A stretch of 64,000 nt of DNA from Calamus simplicifolius (Eukaryota > Streptophyta > Magnoliopsida > Arecales > Arecaceae): the NCBI GenBank assembly GCA_900491605.1, contig UESW01004010.1:829335-893334 (forward strand). The letters run 5' to 3'. How positions within the stretch are numbered: the stretch's first letter is position 1; every line of letters starts with the position of its first letter. Of this stretch, positions 23,853 through 33,733 are shown piece after piece. A program made the translations under genes and the position numbers. The notes under the pieces were generated by a model. It was not told the DNA's origin. It was given only the letters and a program-made list of their open reading frames with translations, and ran no database searches.

Positions 23853-24960
23853 GAGACCACTTCAAGCTTATACCGTCATTCTTGGCAGTGCAGATGCTGA
23901 TGTGGGCGTCCGCTCCGGTCATGTTCAGCACCATGTTAGGCGACGTCCAAGTGTTGAAGCTGGAGGGGTATTCTGGAGGGGTATTGAGGGATGGAGACAG
24001 CCGTGGGCGAGTTCGCCACTGCCAGGTTCTTGGCCTGGTCTGCCTTGAATAACTCCTTTGTCGTCGTCTCGACCCCTCCTCCATCTGCATTCCCACTTCT
24101 GCCAGTTCGGCGGAGGTCGTGCCTCAGATCCGTTCCTCTTTCAGTTTCTCAAGCTGCTGAACATTTTCCTGCAGCTTTTGATGTAGCTGATCGCCTCGTC
24201 GACAATGGAAGTTTTATTAGCCTGTGGAGAGAGAGCGAGAGAGAGAGAGAGAGAGAAAAGTCCGATAAGAAGATCCATCACAATGCATGACCATCTCCAT
24301 TTTTTTCCCCATTAACTACAGGCGTAGATTTCTATTGAAAAATAGTAGAATCGGCAAAATCCAAGGTAAAGATGAAACGAAAAATCAACTTGGGAAAAGA
24401 AAATGGACGCCAGAAAAGCCGATCTAATGGCGATGGAGTTGGACGCCACCGAAACTTGGATCTGCTGATCGACGTCTCTCTCCTTGGTACCTGTTACTTC
24501 TCTTAAAACAAAATTGAGATGAAGAAATCACGCTTGTATGCTCTCATGTGCACCGCGACATGCACCACCGAAATAGCGCTGCTCTTCTTCTTCTTCATTT
24601 TTCTAATCTTTCGTAGAAACCAGGAAAATAAAAGAAAGAAGAAAAACAAAATCTTATGTGGATAAAGAACAAGCACCTTGGCAGGCAGCTGGGGGATCGA
24701 GGAAGGCATGGAGATTCGAGAACATCTCCCTCATCTTCTTCCTCTTCTCCCTCTCGGCCCGTATGCGCTTCGCATGAAACGATTCGCGGCCAACTTTTCC
24801 CTCGTGTCCCCTGCCCTTGGAGGGCGAGCTCTTCGACGCCTCACTGGAGACCCACCGGCCAGAGGGATCATTCGAGCTCGACTCGGGTGGCTCCATGGAC
24901 GTCTTGCGGCCGCTGCCGCTGGAGCCGTTGAGTTAAAGAACGCCCACGGCTGGGTAATCA

Positions 24961-25110
24961 GAACTTAATTTAATTATAAATTGAAGCGGTGGCAAAAGCC
25001 TGATGGTTGTCGTTTCTAAAATGATGATTATGCCTTTCATAATTTCTCTCTACTTCGTTCATCCTAAACAAACCCTCCTTTTCTGCCCCCTTCGTTTGGC
25101 CTATCAGGAC
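24961..25110. other. Flank between bHLH gene C and the LINE end
   Basis: Shared with unit 2 (about 54721-54880) up to TATCAGGAC. No gene seen. Confidence 0.5.
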
Positions 25111-25365
25111 TAGTTCCCGTTTGCCCTCTATTCCTATATTATGTGATATCCGAGCTATGATCTTGGATGCATCCAACATTCAGATCCGTCATGTCTATCG
25201 TGAGGCTAATGCTGTTGCGGACTGGATTGCGGCCAGGATGGCCTCTCACTCTGACCGGTGGATATGGAAACCGGGCGACCTCTGCCCTCTAGTCTTGTCT
25301 CAGTTATTAGTTTCTGATGTAACGGGTCCGTCCCGATCTAGGGTGGTGTGAATCACCGTCTGTAC

Positions 25366-25405
<40 letters not shown>
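25111..25405 (+). mobile_element. 5'-truncated LINE 3' end with poly(A)
   Basis: An open frame (to a stop at 25349-25351) encodes the end of an RNase-H-like domain typical of plant L1-type LINE ORF2 C-termini (IRHVYREANAVADWIAARM). It is followed by a short untranslated tail and 39 consecutive A (25367-25405). Unit 2 lacks the insert: its flanks read ...GAGGACCGAACGGAAGCTAGG at about 54876-54896. No target duplication is evident. A host RNase-H-like gene remnant is possible, but the poly(A) tail favours a LINE. Confidence 0.7.
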
Positions 25406-25410
<5 letters not shown>

Positions 25411-25870
25411 AGGCAAGGAGCCATAGGCTAGCATAGAGGAGTTGGGACCAAGGAAGGCCGGGGCCGAGGGCCAAGAGGCCCTGAGGCAATGCGGCCGACG
25501 AGGCTAACCAGGAAGGAGAGCCGGATGCCGAAGGGAAGAGGCCAAAAGGAACCGAGGCCTAAGGGAGGGGAGGGGAGGGGAGTCGATGCCGAGCGGGGGG
25601 CCAGAGCGACCGGGCTGGAAAGGGGTGTTAGTGCCGGAAGGGAGTTGGAGAGGAGAGTTGGAGCTGAAAGGAGGGAGCGATCGGGCCAGAGAGGGGTACC
25701 GGTATCTGAGGGAGTCGAAAAGGAGAGTTGGAGCCGAGAGAGGGAGAGGAGGGGAGCTGAGGAGGGGAGTCGGTGCCGAAGGTGGGGGAGTCGGTGCCGA
25801 CCTCTTAACGAAGGGGGGGTGAGAAGAGGAGTGGAGAGAAAAAAATGGGTGGGGAAAGGATTTAAAGGTA
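25406..25870 (+). repeat. Purine-rich degenerate GC repeat, unit 1 end
   Basis: GGAG/GCCGA-rich stretch with repeated GAGAGTTGGAGCCG and GGGAGTCGGTGCCGA. It keeps long open frames on the plus strand, but the text is simple and repetitive and I see no domain. Copy at about 54880-55300. Confidence 0.55.
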
Positions 25871-25938
25871 GTTTAGAATTTTTGTTGTGTATTTAGAAGC
25901 TCACATTAAAGAAATATATCTTTCCTCTTGTTTAAATC

Positions 25939-27506
25939 TTTAGCCCTAGCATTTATTTAAATTTTTCGGTTGAACCATCAGCTAATTTTATTAGTCATAA
26001 ATGAATTCATTTGGCCATTTACAGCTTTTTTCCAAAATAAAGCACCTGGCTCGCTATATGTTTTAGAAATTATTCAAATAAATAAGTATAAAATTTTTCA
26101 ATTTTTCATCCTCTTTTACTTTTTCTTCGTTCCATTTGCTTTTCATTATCAGCATTAAAATAGACATTACAATCTAAACTTATATTAGATGTGGAACACA
26201 TTAATAATTGATATAGGTAAATTATTTATTACTAAAAAATATTTTCAAAGAAGATTGCATTAAGGTTACATAATTTTATTATTAAAAATTTAAAATTTTT
26301 TGAATTTAATCCTAAAAATTAATGTTGACACTATTTAAAGAATATCAAACAAAAGCACAGTATGTTGTTTTAGGATCTATTTTTTTTTCTGATTTATTAA
26401 AATATTTATCTCAATTAGGCATCTCGTACTTTAAGAATTTTTTTGATTTAATCTTTTATTTTTCTAAAATTTATTGGGCATTTAATTTAATTTTATATGA
26501 AATTAATTCTATTAAAATATGGCAAGCCAAATATAAAGCCTCATCCTATAAATTATAAGGTAACCTAGAATTTACTAATATAGTATTCAATGTAACTAAT
26601 AATGTTTGATTTTTTTTCTTTGCATTACTCCATTAGACCAATGTACATATGGAGGTGTTACTTTATGCGTAGTTTTATCCGTGTTACAAAATTCATTCAT
26701 TTTAGTTGAAACATATTCTTCACCTCTATCTATTGGTGGGGTGGGCTCAGGTTCAGGCTAGACCAAGGCTTGAACCTAGCCCAACCTGCATTCTTTATAT
26801 ATTATTAGTTCTATAATATATAAAATATATATTTAAATAAGGTTAGAAATGAGTTAGTTGGTGCCTTGGTCCGCTTTGGTACTTATTGAGAGATCTTTGT
26901 TTGACTTAATTTTTAAGGCCTTTATATAAAAATTATATATTCAGATCGGGTTAAACCAAGTTTGATCTTTTTTTTTTTAAAGCTTGAGCTCAGCCCAAAA
27001 TTTGATTAGGTTTAGATACTTAGGTTTGACATAGTTCCATGGCCTAAATTTTGTGACTTGAGCCTGAAAATTTTTAGGTCAAGCTTGGGTAGGCCAACAA
27101 ATTGCTTGGCCCATCCCACGGGTTGTTCAACCCATACTCACCCCTACCTCCATTGGTCCACAAAATTTTAATTTCTTTTCTAATTGATTTTCAACTTAGC
27201 TTTATAAAATTTAAAGTCGTCAAATAATGAATTAATTAGATAAACTTAAAAATATTTTGAATGATCATCCGTACAAGAAATATTTACTTTCATGTATCAT
27301 GACATTGTTACTTTTACATATGTAACTATAAATTAATTACAAAAAATTTATATCATTCTTCACTGATTTGAATGGTTCTCTAAGTTGTTTGGCTTATATA
27401 TAGTTTTCACATTTTTTTAAAAAAATTGATTTGAGATTTTGGAATAAAATATAAAATTATCATTTCTTATTCATATTTTGTATACCCAAGCGTACCATGC
27501 CACGTA
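25939..27506 (-). pseudogene. Copia remnant A, unit 2, left part
   Basis: Same decayed integrase as 31-1600, with the hAT-like insert. Copia-3 is inserted at 27506 and the remainder of the remnant lies at 43786-44160. Confidence 0.75.
26730..27145. mobile_element. hAT-like non-autonomous element, unit 2
   Basis: 416-bp copy of the element at 823-1241, at the same site, with ACCTCTAT (26722-26729) and ACCTCCAT (27146-27153) flanks. The insertion predates the segmental duplication. Confidence 0.5.
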
Positions 27507-28314
27507 TGTTGGGTTTGGGCTCACTTCCTATGTGAAAAAAAGGCCCAATTGTGTAAGCCCACTTTGTGTCACACTTGTCTAAGTGGTGAGTCTGATTTGG
27601 TAAGAATCCCTAATCAGTGATGAGTATGATTAGGTAAGAGTCCATCTTGGGAAGAATCCCTAATCAGTGGTGAGTCTGATTAGGTAAGAATCCATCTTAG
27701 TAAGAATCCCTAATCAGTGGTGGGTCTATTAGGGTGATATTAGGGTTAATTTTTGAAAAAGAGAGAAGAGAGCCGCCATTCGAGAGAGAAGAGAAGAAGA
27801 AGCCCTTCCCGCACATACTCAGAGCAGCCACCGTAATATCGCTACTGCAAATTCATTCACATTGGATCGGGCTAAAATTTTGCCAGCAGGTTCAGGTCAT
27901 CTGGTTCTTCATTCTGAATGGTTGGATCAGTAAAATAGGTTTTGAGGTGCAAGAAACTCAGGTCGGACAGTAGCTCTGTTTTGGGATTTGTTAAACTTCT
28001 TGGTTCTCTGTTGTAATCTTCTTAGCTTTATTGTTTGGTTGGCTGTGAGCACTCAGTTGTGTTCTTGTTTGAGACTCTCTTGTACCCTTGTTTGATCATA
28101 GTGGAGCTATTTCTTTGGCCTGGACGACCCGTGGTTTTTACCCTTACTTTGAGGGATTTTTCACGTTAAAAATCTTGGTGTCTCTTGTGTGTTTGTGATA
28201 TTCAATTGCTGCCACAAATTTTGTTATTGCTTCTCACAGATTCTTGCAAGTTAGGGGAATATATCTCCGTTGCATATTATGATTTGTTGGTGCTGTGTTG
28301 TTATTTCCCCATCA
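27507..28314 (+). repeat. Copia-3 5' LTR
   Basis: 808 bp. Contains about three copies of a roughly 50-bp motif (TAAGAATCCCTAATCAGTG..., 27600-27720). The 3' LTR has one more copy, which explains the 51-bp length difference. Confidence 0.93.
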
Positions 28315-28360
28315 GAGTGGTATCAGAGCTCTCAGGTTTGGGGCTATTTGACTTGCTTGA

Positions 28361-29211
28361 ATGATGGAGGTAAATACAAATAAGATAGTTTATTTGAATA
28401 TCACTAATTTTCATTTGTGGAAGGGCAAAATGAAGGATTTGCTATTTGTGAATAATTTGTATCTTCTTGTGTTTGCTACAAAAAAGCTGGATTCCAAGTC
28501 TGATGAGGAATGAGAATTTAAACATCAGCAGGTTTGTGGTTTTATTCGGCAGTATGTAGAAGATAATGTTTATAATCACATTGCTAATGAGACACATGCT
28601 AGAGCCTTGTGGGAGAAGATTGAATCATTGTATGCCTCTAAATCAGAGAATAATAAATTATATTTGTTGAATTATCTGATGAATTTGAGGTACAAGGAGG
28701 GGACTTCTATTTTAGATCACTTGAATGAATTTCAAGGGCTCCTAGATCAATTGTCAGGAATGGGTATCAAGTTTGATGATGAAGTGTTGGGACTATGGCT
28801 ACTGAATACTCTACCAGAGTCTTGGGAGACATTTTAGGTTTTAATTACAAACTCAAACCCTAATGGTATTGTTACTTTGCAAATGGCAAAGGGTGGTGCT
28901 CTTAATGAGGAGATGAGAAAGAAGGCATAGGGTACTTCATCTCAGTCCGAGGAGCTTGTCACTGAAAATAGGGGGAGAAGTCAGAGAAAAGAACCAAAGG
29001 GTGGTAGAGAGAGAGAGAGCAGAAGCAAGTCCAAGTTAAGATATAAGTATGTGGAGTGCCATTATTGTCACAAAACAGCGCACATACAGAAGAATTATTT
29101 TATGAGGAAAAGGAAGAACAAAAAGCAAGAAGGGTAAACAGAAAGAGAAGGATCGTGATGATGATGATGATCGTGTTACCACTGCTATCGGTGATGATCT
29201 TATTATTCTCC
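28361..29211 (+). pseudogene. Copia-3 gag, left of the CACTA insertion
   Basis: ATG at 28361. Gag text runs through in-frame stops at 28511, 28835 and about 28928. Recognisable segments are LWEKIESLYASKSENNKLYL and YKEGTSILDHLNEFQGLLDQ. The zinc knuckle near 29055-29100 reads CHYCHKTAHIQKNY, with the last Cys replaced by Tyr. A frameshift follows in the Lys/Asp-rich linker, and the CACTA element cuts the frame before protease. Inactive. Confidence 0.85.
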
Positions 29212-29214
29212 GTG

Positions 29215-30110
29215 CACTACAGGAAAAATCAGAAATAGCGACGCCAATTTAGCGACGCATTTTTGCGTCACTAAATTGTGACCAAATTGCGATAACTCAG
29301 CGAGAAAAAAAAATAGCGACTCATTTAGCGACGCAATAATAATGCGTCGCAATATAACGACGCATTAGCGACGCAAAAACTAGAAAATAAAAAAAAATTA
29401 TTAATATAGTGACACAGTGATTGCGTCGTTGTTTAGCAACGCAAATAACAAAAAAAAAAAAAATATATATTTTTTAATATAGCAACGAAATTATGCGTCG
29501 CTATTTTGCGACGCAATTATGCGTCGCTATATTGCGACGCAAATTTGCGTCGCAATATAGCGACGCATTAGCGACGAAAAAACTGTTTTAATAGTGACGC
29601 AGTGATTGCGTCGCTATTTAGCGATGCAATAGTGATGTATTTAACAAAAAAAATAAAAAAATTTAATTTTCAATAATGCGTCGCTATATTAAAAATTAAT
29701 TTTTTTATTTTTTTATTAAATGCATCGCTATTGCGTCGCTAAAACCTAGAAAATTTAAAAAGATTCGTTAATATAGTGACACAGTGATTGCGTTGCTATT
29801 TAGCGACGCAATAGCGATGCAAATACCAAAAAATTAAAAAATTTAATTTTTCATATAGCGACGCAACATTGAGTCGCTATATTGCGATGCACATTTTGCG
29901 TCGCAATATAGCGACGCATTAGGGACGTAAAAATCCAAAAAATTAAAAAAAATTATTAATATAGCGACGCAACGGTTGCGTCACTATTTAGCGACGCATA
30001 TACTAAAAAAATAAAAAAAATTATTTTTAATATAACGATGCAAAAACCTAGAAAATTAAAAAATAAATCGTTAATTTAGCGACGCATATAACAAAAAATA
30101 AGAATTTTTT
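29215..30110 (+). repeat. CACTA left sub-terminal repeat region
   Basis: Dozens of copies of TAGCGACGC / GCGTCGCTA and one-base variants in both orientations, separated by A/T-rich runs. In En/Spm, sub-terminal repeats of this kind are bound by the TNPA protein. Function here is inferred from position and family. The adjoining 30111-30240 is a short GC-rich stretch (GGCCGTGGCCTGG) with no recognised feature. Confidence 0.8.
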
Positions 30111-30254
30111 TTGTGGCCGTGGTCGGCAACTAAGGCCGTGGCCTGGCCACCGCCAGGCCGCCGGTAAAATTAAAAAAAGGGGGTTTTTTTCCACAACCCC
30201 TCCCATGAAAAAAAATAAAAAATATAAAGTGGTTCCCTCCTTTCTTGTCGGCCA

Positions 30255-32440
30255 CGGCAGTATCCGTCGTCGATCATCGTCGATCGGGATCATGGCTTGG
30301 ATCGATCGCAACCGTCAGATACTTGTAGATCGGATGGATTGCAACCGTCGAATTGATCATCGCCGATCGGGATCATGTCTTGGATCGATCGCAACTGTCG
30401 GATTGTCACCGATCGGATGGATCGCAGCGGTCAGATCGATCATCGCCGATCGGGATCATGGCTTGGATCGATCGCAACCGATCGAATATCGTCGCCGATC
30501 GAATGAATCACAACTCTCGAATCGATCATCGTCGATTGGGATCATGGCTTGGATCGATCGCAACCATCGGATCGTCACTGATCAGTTGGATCGCAATCGT
30601 CGGATCGATCATCGCCGATCGGGATCATGGCTTGGATCGATCACAACTGTCCGATATCGTCGCCAATCAGATGGATCGCAACGTTCGGATCAATCATCGC
30701 CGATCGGGATCATGCCTTATATCGATCGCAACCGTCGGATCATCGCCGATCGGATGGATCGCAACGGTCGAATCGATCATCCCCGATCGGGATCATGGAT
30801 TGGATCAATCGCAACTGTCGGATCGTCGCCGATCGGTTCTATATGTAATGGTCGGATCGATCATCCTAGATCGGGATCATGGCTTGGATCACTCGCAACC
30901 GTCGGATATCGTCGCTGATCGGATGGATCGCAACGGTGGGATCGATCATCGCCGATCGGGATCATGGCTTTGATCGATCGCAACCATCGGATCGTCGCCG
31001 ATCGGATGGATGGCAATGGTCGGATCGATCATTGCCGATCAGGATCATGGCTTGGATCGATCACAATCGTCGGATCGTTGCCGATCGGATGGATCACAGC
31101 GGTCGGATTGATCATCACCGATCGGGATCATGGCTTGGATCACTCGCAATGGTCGGATATCGTAGCCGATCGGATGGATCAAAACAATCGGATCGATCAT
31201 CGCCGATCGAGATCATGGCTTGGATCGATCGCAACCATAGGATCGTCGCCGATCGGTTGGATCGCAACGGTCGGATCGATCATCACCGATCGGGATCATG
31301 GCTTGGATCACTCGCAACCATCAGATATCGTCGCTGATCGGATAGATCGCAATCATCGAATCGATCATCGCAAATTGGGATCATGGCCTGGATCGATCGC
31401 AACCATCGGATCCTCGCTGATTAGTTGGATCACAACCGTCGGATCGATCATCGCCGATCAGGATCATGGGTTCAATCGATCGCAACTATCGGATATCATC
31501 GCCGATTGGATGGATCGCAATCGTTGGATCGATCATCGCAGATCATGATCATGGCTTAGATCGATCGCAACCATCAGATCATCGCCAATCGGATGGATCG
31601 CAACGGTCGAATCGATCATCCCCGATCGGAATCGTGGCTTGGATCGATCGCAACCGTCGGATATCGTTCCCGATCGGATGGATTGCAACGGTCGGATCGT
31701 CGCCGATCGGTTGGATCGCAATGGTCGGATCGATCATCACCGATTGGGATCATGGCCTGAATCAATCGCAACCGTCGGATCGTCGCCGATTAGTTGGATC
31801 GCAATCGTCGGATCGATCATCGCTGATCGGGATCATGGGTTCAATCGATCGCAACCATCGGATATCATCGCCGATCAGATGGATCGCAACCAACGGATCG
31901 ATCATCGCTGATCAGGATCATGGCTTGGATCGATCGCAACCATCCGATCGTCGCCAATCGGATGGATCGCAGCGGTCGGATCGATCATCACCGATCGGGA
32001 TTATGGCTTTGATCGATCGCAACCGTCGGATCGTCGCCGATCGGATGGATCACAACTGTTGAATCGATCATCGCCGATCGAGATCATGGCTTGGATTGAT
32101 TGCAACCATTGGATTGTCGTCGATCGGTTCTATATGTAATGGTCGGATCGATCATCCCCGATCGGGATCATGGCTTGGATCACTCGCAACCGTCGGATAT
32201 CATAGCCGATCGGATGGATCAAAATGGTCGGATTGATCATCCCCGATCGGAATCATGGCTTGGATCGATCGCAACCGTCGAATCATCGTCGATCGGATCG
32301 ATAGCAGCAGTCGGATCGGTCATCGTCGATCGGGATCATGGCTTAGATCGATCGCAACCGTCGGATCGTTGCCGATCGGTTGGATCGCAACGGTCGGATC
32401 GATCATCGCCAATTAGGATCATGGACTGGATCAATCTGAT
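30255..32440 (+). repeat. GATC-rich minisatellite, about 83-bp unit, 26 copies
   Basis: The anchor GGATCATGG or a variant recurs 26 times at 82-86 bp spacing (one interval is about 116 bp). The unit contains TCGCCGATCGGATGGATCGC and GGTCGGATCGATCATCGCC. It is dense in GATC and CGATCG, hence rich in CpG. Stops are rare in all plus frames, giving long artificial open frames up to about 237 codons. I regard these as by-products of composition, not genes. It lies between the left repeats and the transposase promoter. Confidence 0.9.
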
Positions 32441-33733
32441 ATTTAGGACACTTTATTAATAATATCATATTATAATATATATTAACTTATATTAGTTCAT
32501 AATATTATAATTAAAATAATAACAATAAATTATGGTATTCTAATAAATAATGGTTGTAATATAACATCAATGTAGTATTTGCTAATTAGTGATTCTGATC
32601 GATAGTAAATTAATTAAAGAAATTGCTTTACGATTATTTAGTGCTTATTATGTTTTAAATTAATTCAGTCCTAATTGATTAGTGATTTTTATATAGTCAT
32701 GGTTCAATTTCTCAATCTATTAAACTATGCATGACATTTTATTGGTGAACATTTGACATATATGAGTTCTAATTTTATTGATATTATAATATGATTTTAT
32801 AATAATTTTATAATATCATATTATAATATGATTTTATAATATCATATTATGTCTTGATTATTTACATCCTGCTTCAAATTGAATGATGCATTACATTATG
32901 TAATGCTAGAATGAATGTCTTGTTGTAGTTCTATTTAATTTTCAGTACCGAATTAGTAGTTTCAATGATTTATATTTTAGTCTTCACATAGAATTATGTA
33001 ATGAGTTTATTACGGAGTTGACAAGAATTTCTGAATAACAAGCATAAGTTCGATTGTCTTTGAATTTTCATATTATTTCTCATAGCACTATAACCTTTAG
33101 ACCCGTTTGAGAATTTGTAAGACTTAGTCTTACAAATTCTCAAATTGTCCTGGTGGACAGTTTGAGAATATTTTTTGCGATATGTTAGTCTGCTATTAAT
33201 CATTGTTGGTTGATATTGTGGTTTGTATTTGCTCATACGTTCTCCTAGTGTGGCATATATGCCATACATTTAGGAGAACATATGGGGAAATGCTGCTGAA
33301 ATTTCAACGTAACCGATCGATGATAATTAATAGTAGAATAACATATCACAAAAAATATTCTTGAATGGGATAGGACCTTACCTTTTAGACATGGAGTGAA
33401 GGTGGAATTAATTTAGGACACTTGAATGCTTGTGAAGTCTCATGATTGAACGGACCGCCTTGCGGCCCGACCTGAACTCAAGCCCTAGCATTAGCCTAGC
33501 ATGAACCTGTGCCTCGGTCCTTGCTAGCACGCCAAGGATCGTAGCCATGGCTCGGCCTTGCAGGGTAGGGACCTTAGTTGTGTAAAAGAAAATTTGTTTA
33601 GTGATTTAAATGGTTGTTATTAACCTTAGTTATGTAAAAGAAATAATTTAGTTATATATTTAGTAATGCTAATATAGTTTTATAATGTGGTTTCCTTTAA
33701 TGTTTTACCAGAAATTGTATAAGTCGGTCAAAA
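32441..33733 (+). other. AT-rich region and leader before the CACTA transposase gene
   Basis: First an AT-rich part with repeated ATAATATGATTTTATAATATCA (about 32780-32850), then the hairpin cluster at 33106-33169, then a short GC-rich piece (about 33450-33560). No coding domain seen. Probable promoter and 5' leader of the transposase gene. Confidence 0.5.
33106..33169 (+). promoter_or_regulatory. Two overlapping hairpins in the CACTA transposase leader
   Basis: Hairpin 1 (33106-33144): arms TTTGAGAATTTGTAAGACT and its exact complement, with one T between, so a 19-bp perfect stem. Hairpin 2 (33136-33169): ATTCTCAAA pairs with TTTGAGAAT, and inside it TGTCC pairs with GGACA around TGGT. The right arm of hairpin 1 is the left arm of hairpin 2, so the two cannot form together in RNA. 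Regulatory role is inference. Confidence 0.6.

Larger units (their letters stand above)
17900..24960 (-). pseudogene. bHLH95/ZHOUPI-like paralogue C, unit 1 (disrupted)
   Basis: Minus-strand paralogue of gene B. Exon 1 remnant (24960-24677) encodes MEPPESSSNDPSGRW and a basic region with AEREKRKKMREMFSNLHAFL. A 4-bp insertion then shifts the frame just before the donor. Upstream, a single-base loss shifts the N-terminus and the start is gone. Intron 1 is 24676-24222 and acceptor CCACAG precedes 24221. Exon 2 (24221-23853 plus 18528-18484) is split by Copia-2 and has a one-base loss in helix 2 and a deletion in the ACT-like part. It ends at donor GTGAGT (18483). Intron 2 matches that of gene B in inverse. 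Exon 3 is mostly deleted, leaving GEIL...LAS near 17990. Confidence 0.75.
31..25938. repeat. Segmental duplication, unit 1
   Basis: First of three tandem copies of a large segment. Its left border is near base 31, where similarity to 25939 onward and 55413 onward begins. The same order of features recurs in unit 2: copia remnant, bHLH fragment, raffinose-synthase fragment, bHLH gene, copia remnant with LTR, raffinose-synthase fragment, minus-strand bHLH gene, GC-rich stretch. Copies look nearly identical over kilobases by eye. Unit 1 alone has Copia-1, Copia-2, a LINE end and about 0.9 kb at 11505-12415. Borders are judged by eye. Confidence 0.85.

Noticed and set aside
25489..25896. A 135-codon Arg/Glu/Gly-rich open frame, and the similar one at 54872-55282
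   Set aside because: Purine-rich repetitive sequence. Composition alone keeps the frame open, and the two copies are not consistent in protein.
30255..32440. CRISPR-like array
   Set aside because: Regular spacing, but there are no unique spacers. It is a plain tandem repeat in a plant transposon.
30205..32459. Several long overlapping open frames (up to about 237 codons) with repeated Asp-Arg-Ser-text
   Set aside because: They lie wholly in the 83-bp minisatellite. All plus frames are open because the repeat lacks stops, and the period is not a multiple of three. No start context or domain.
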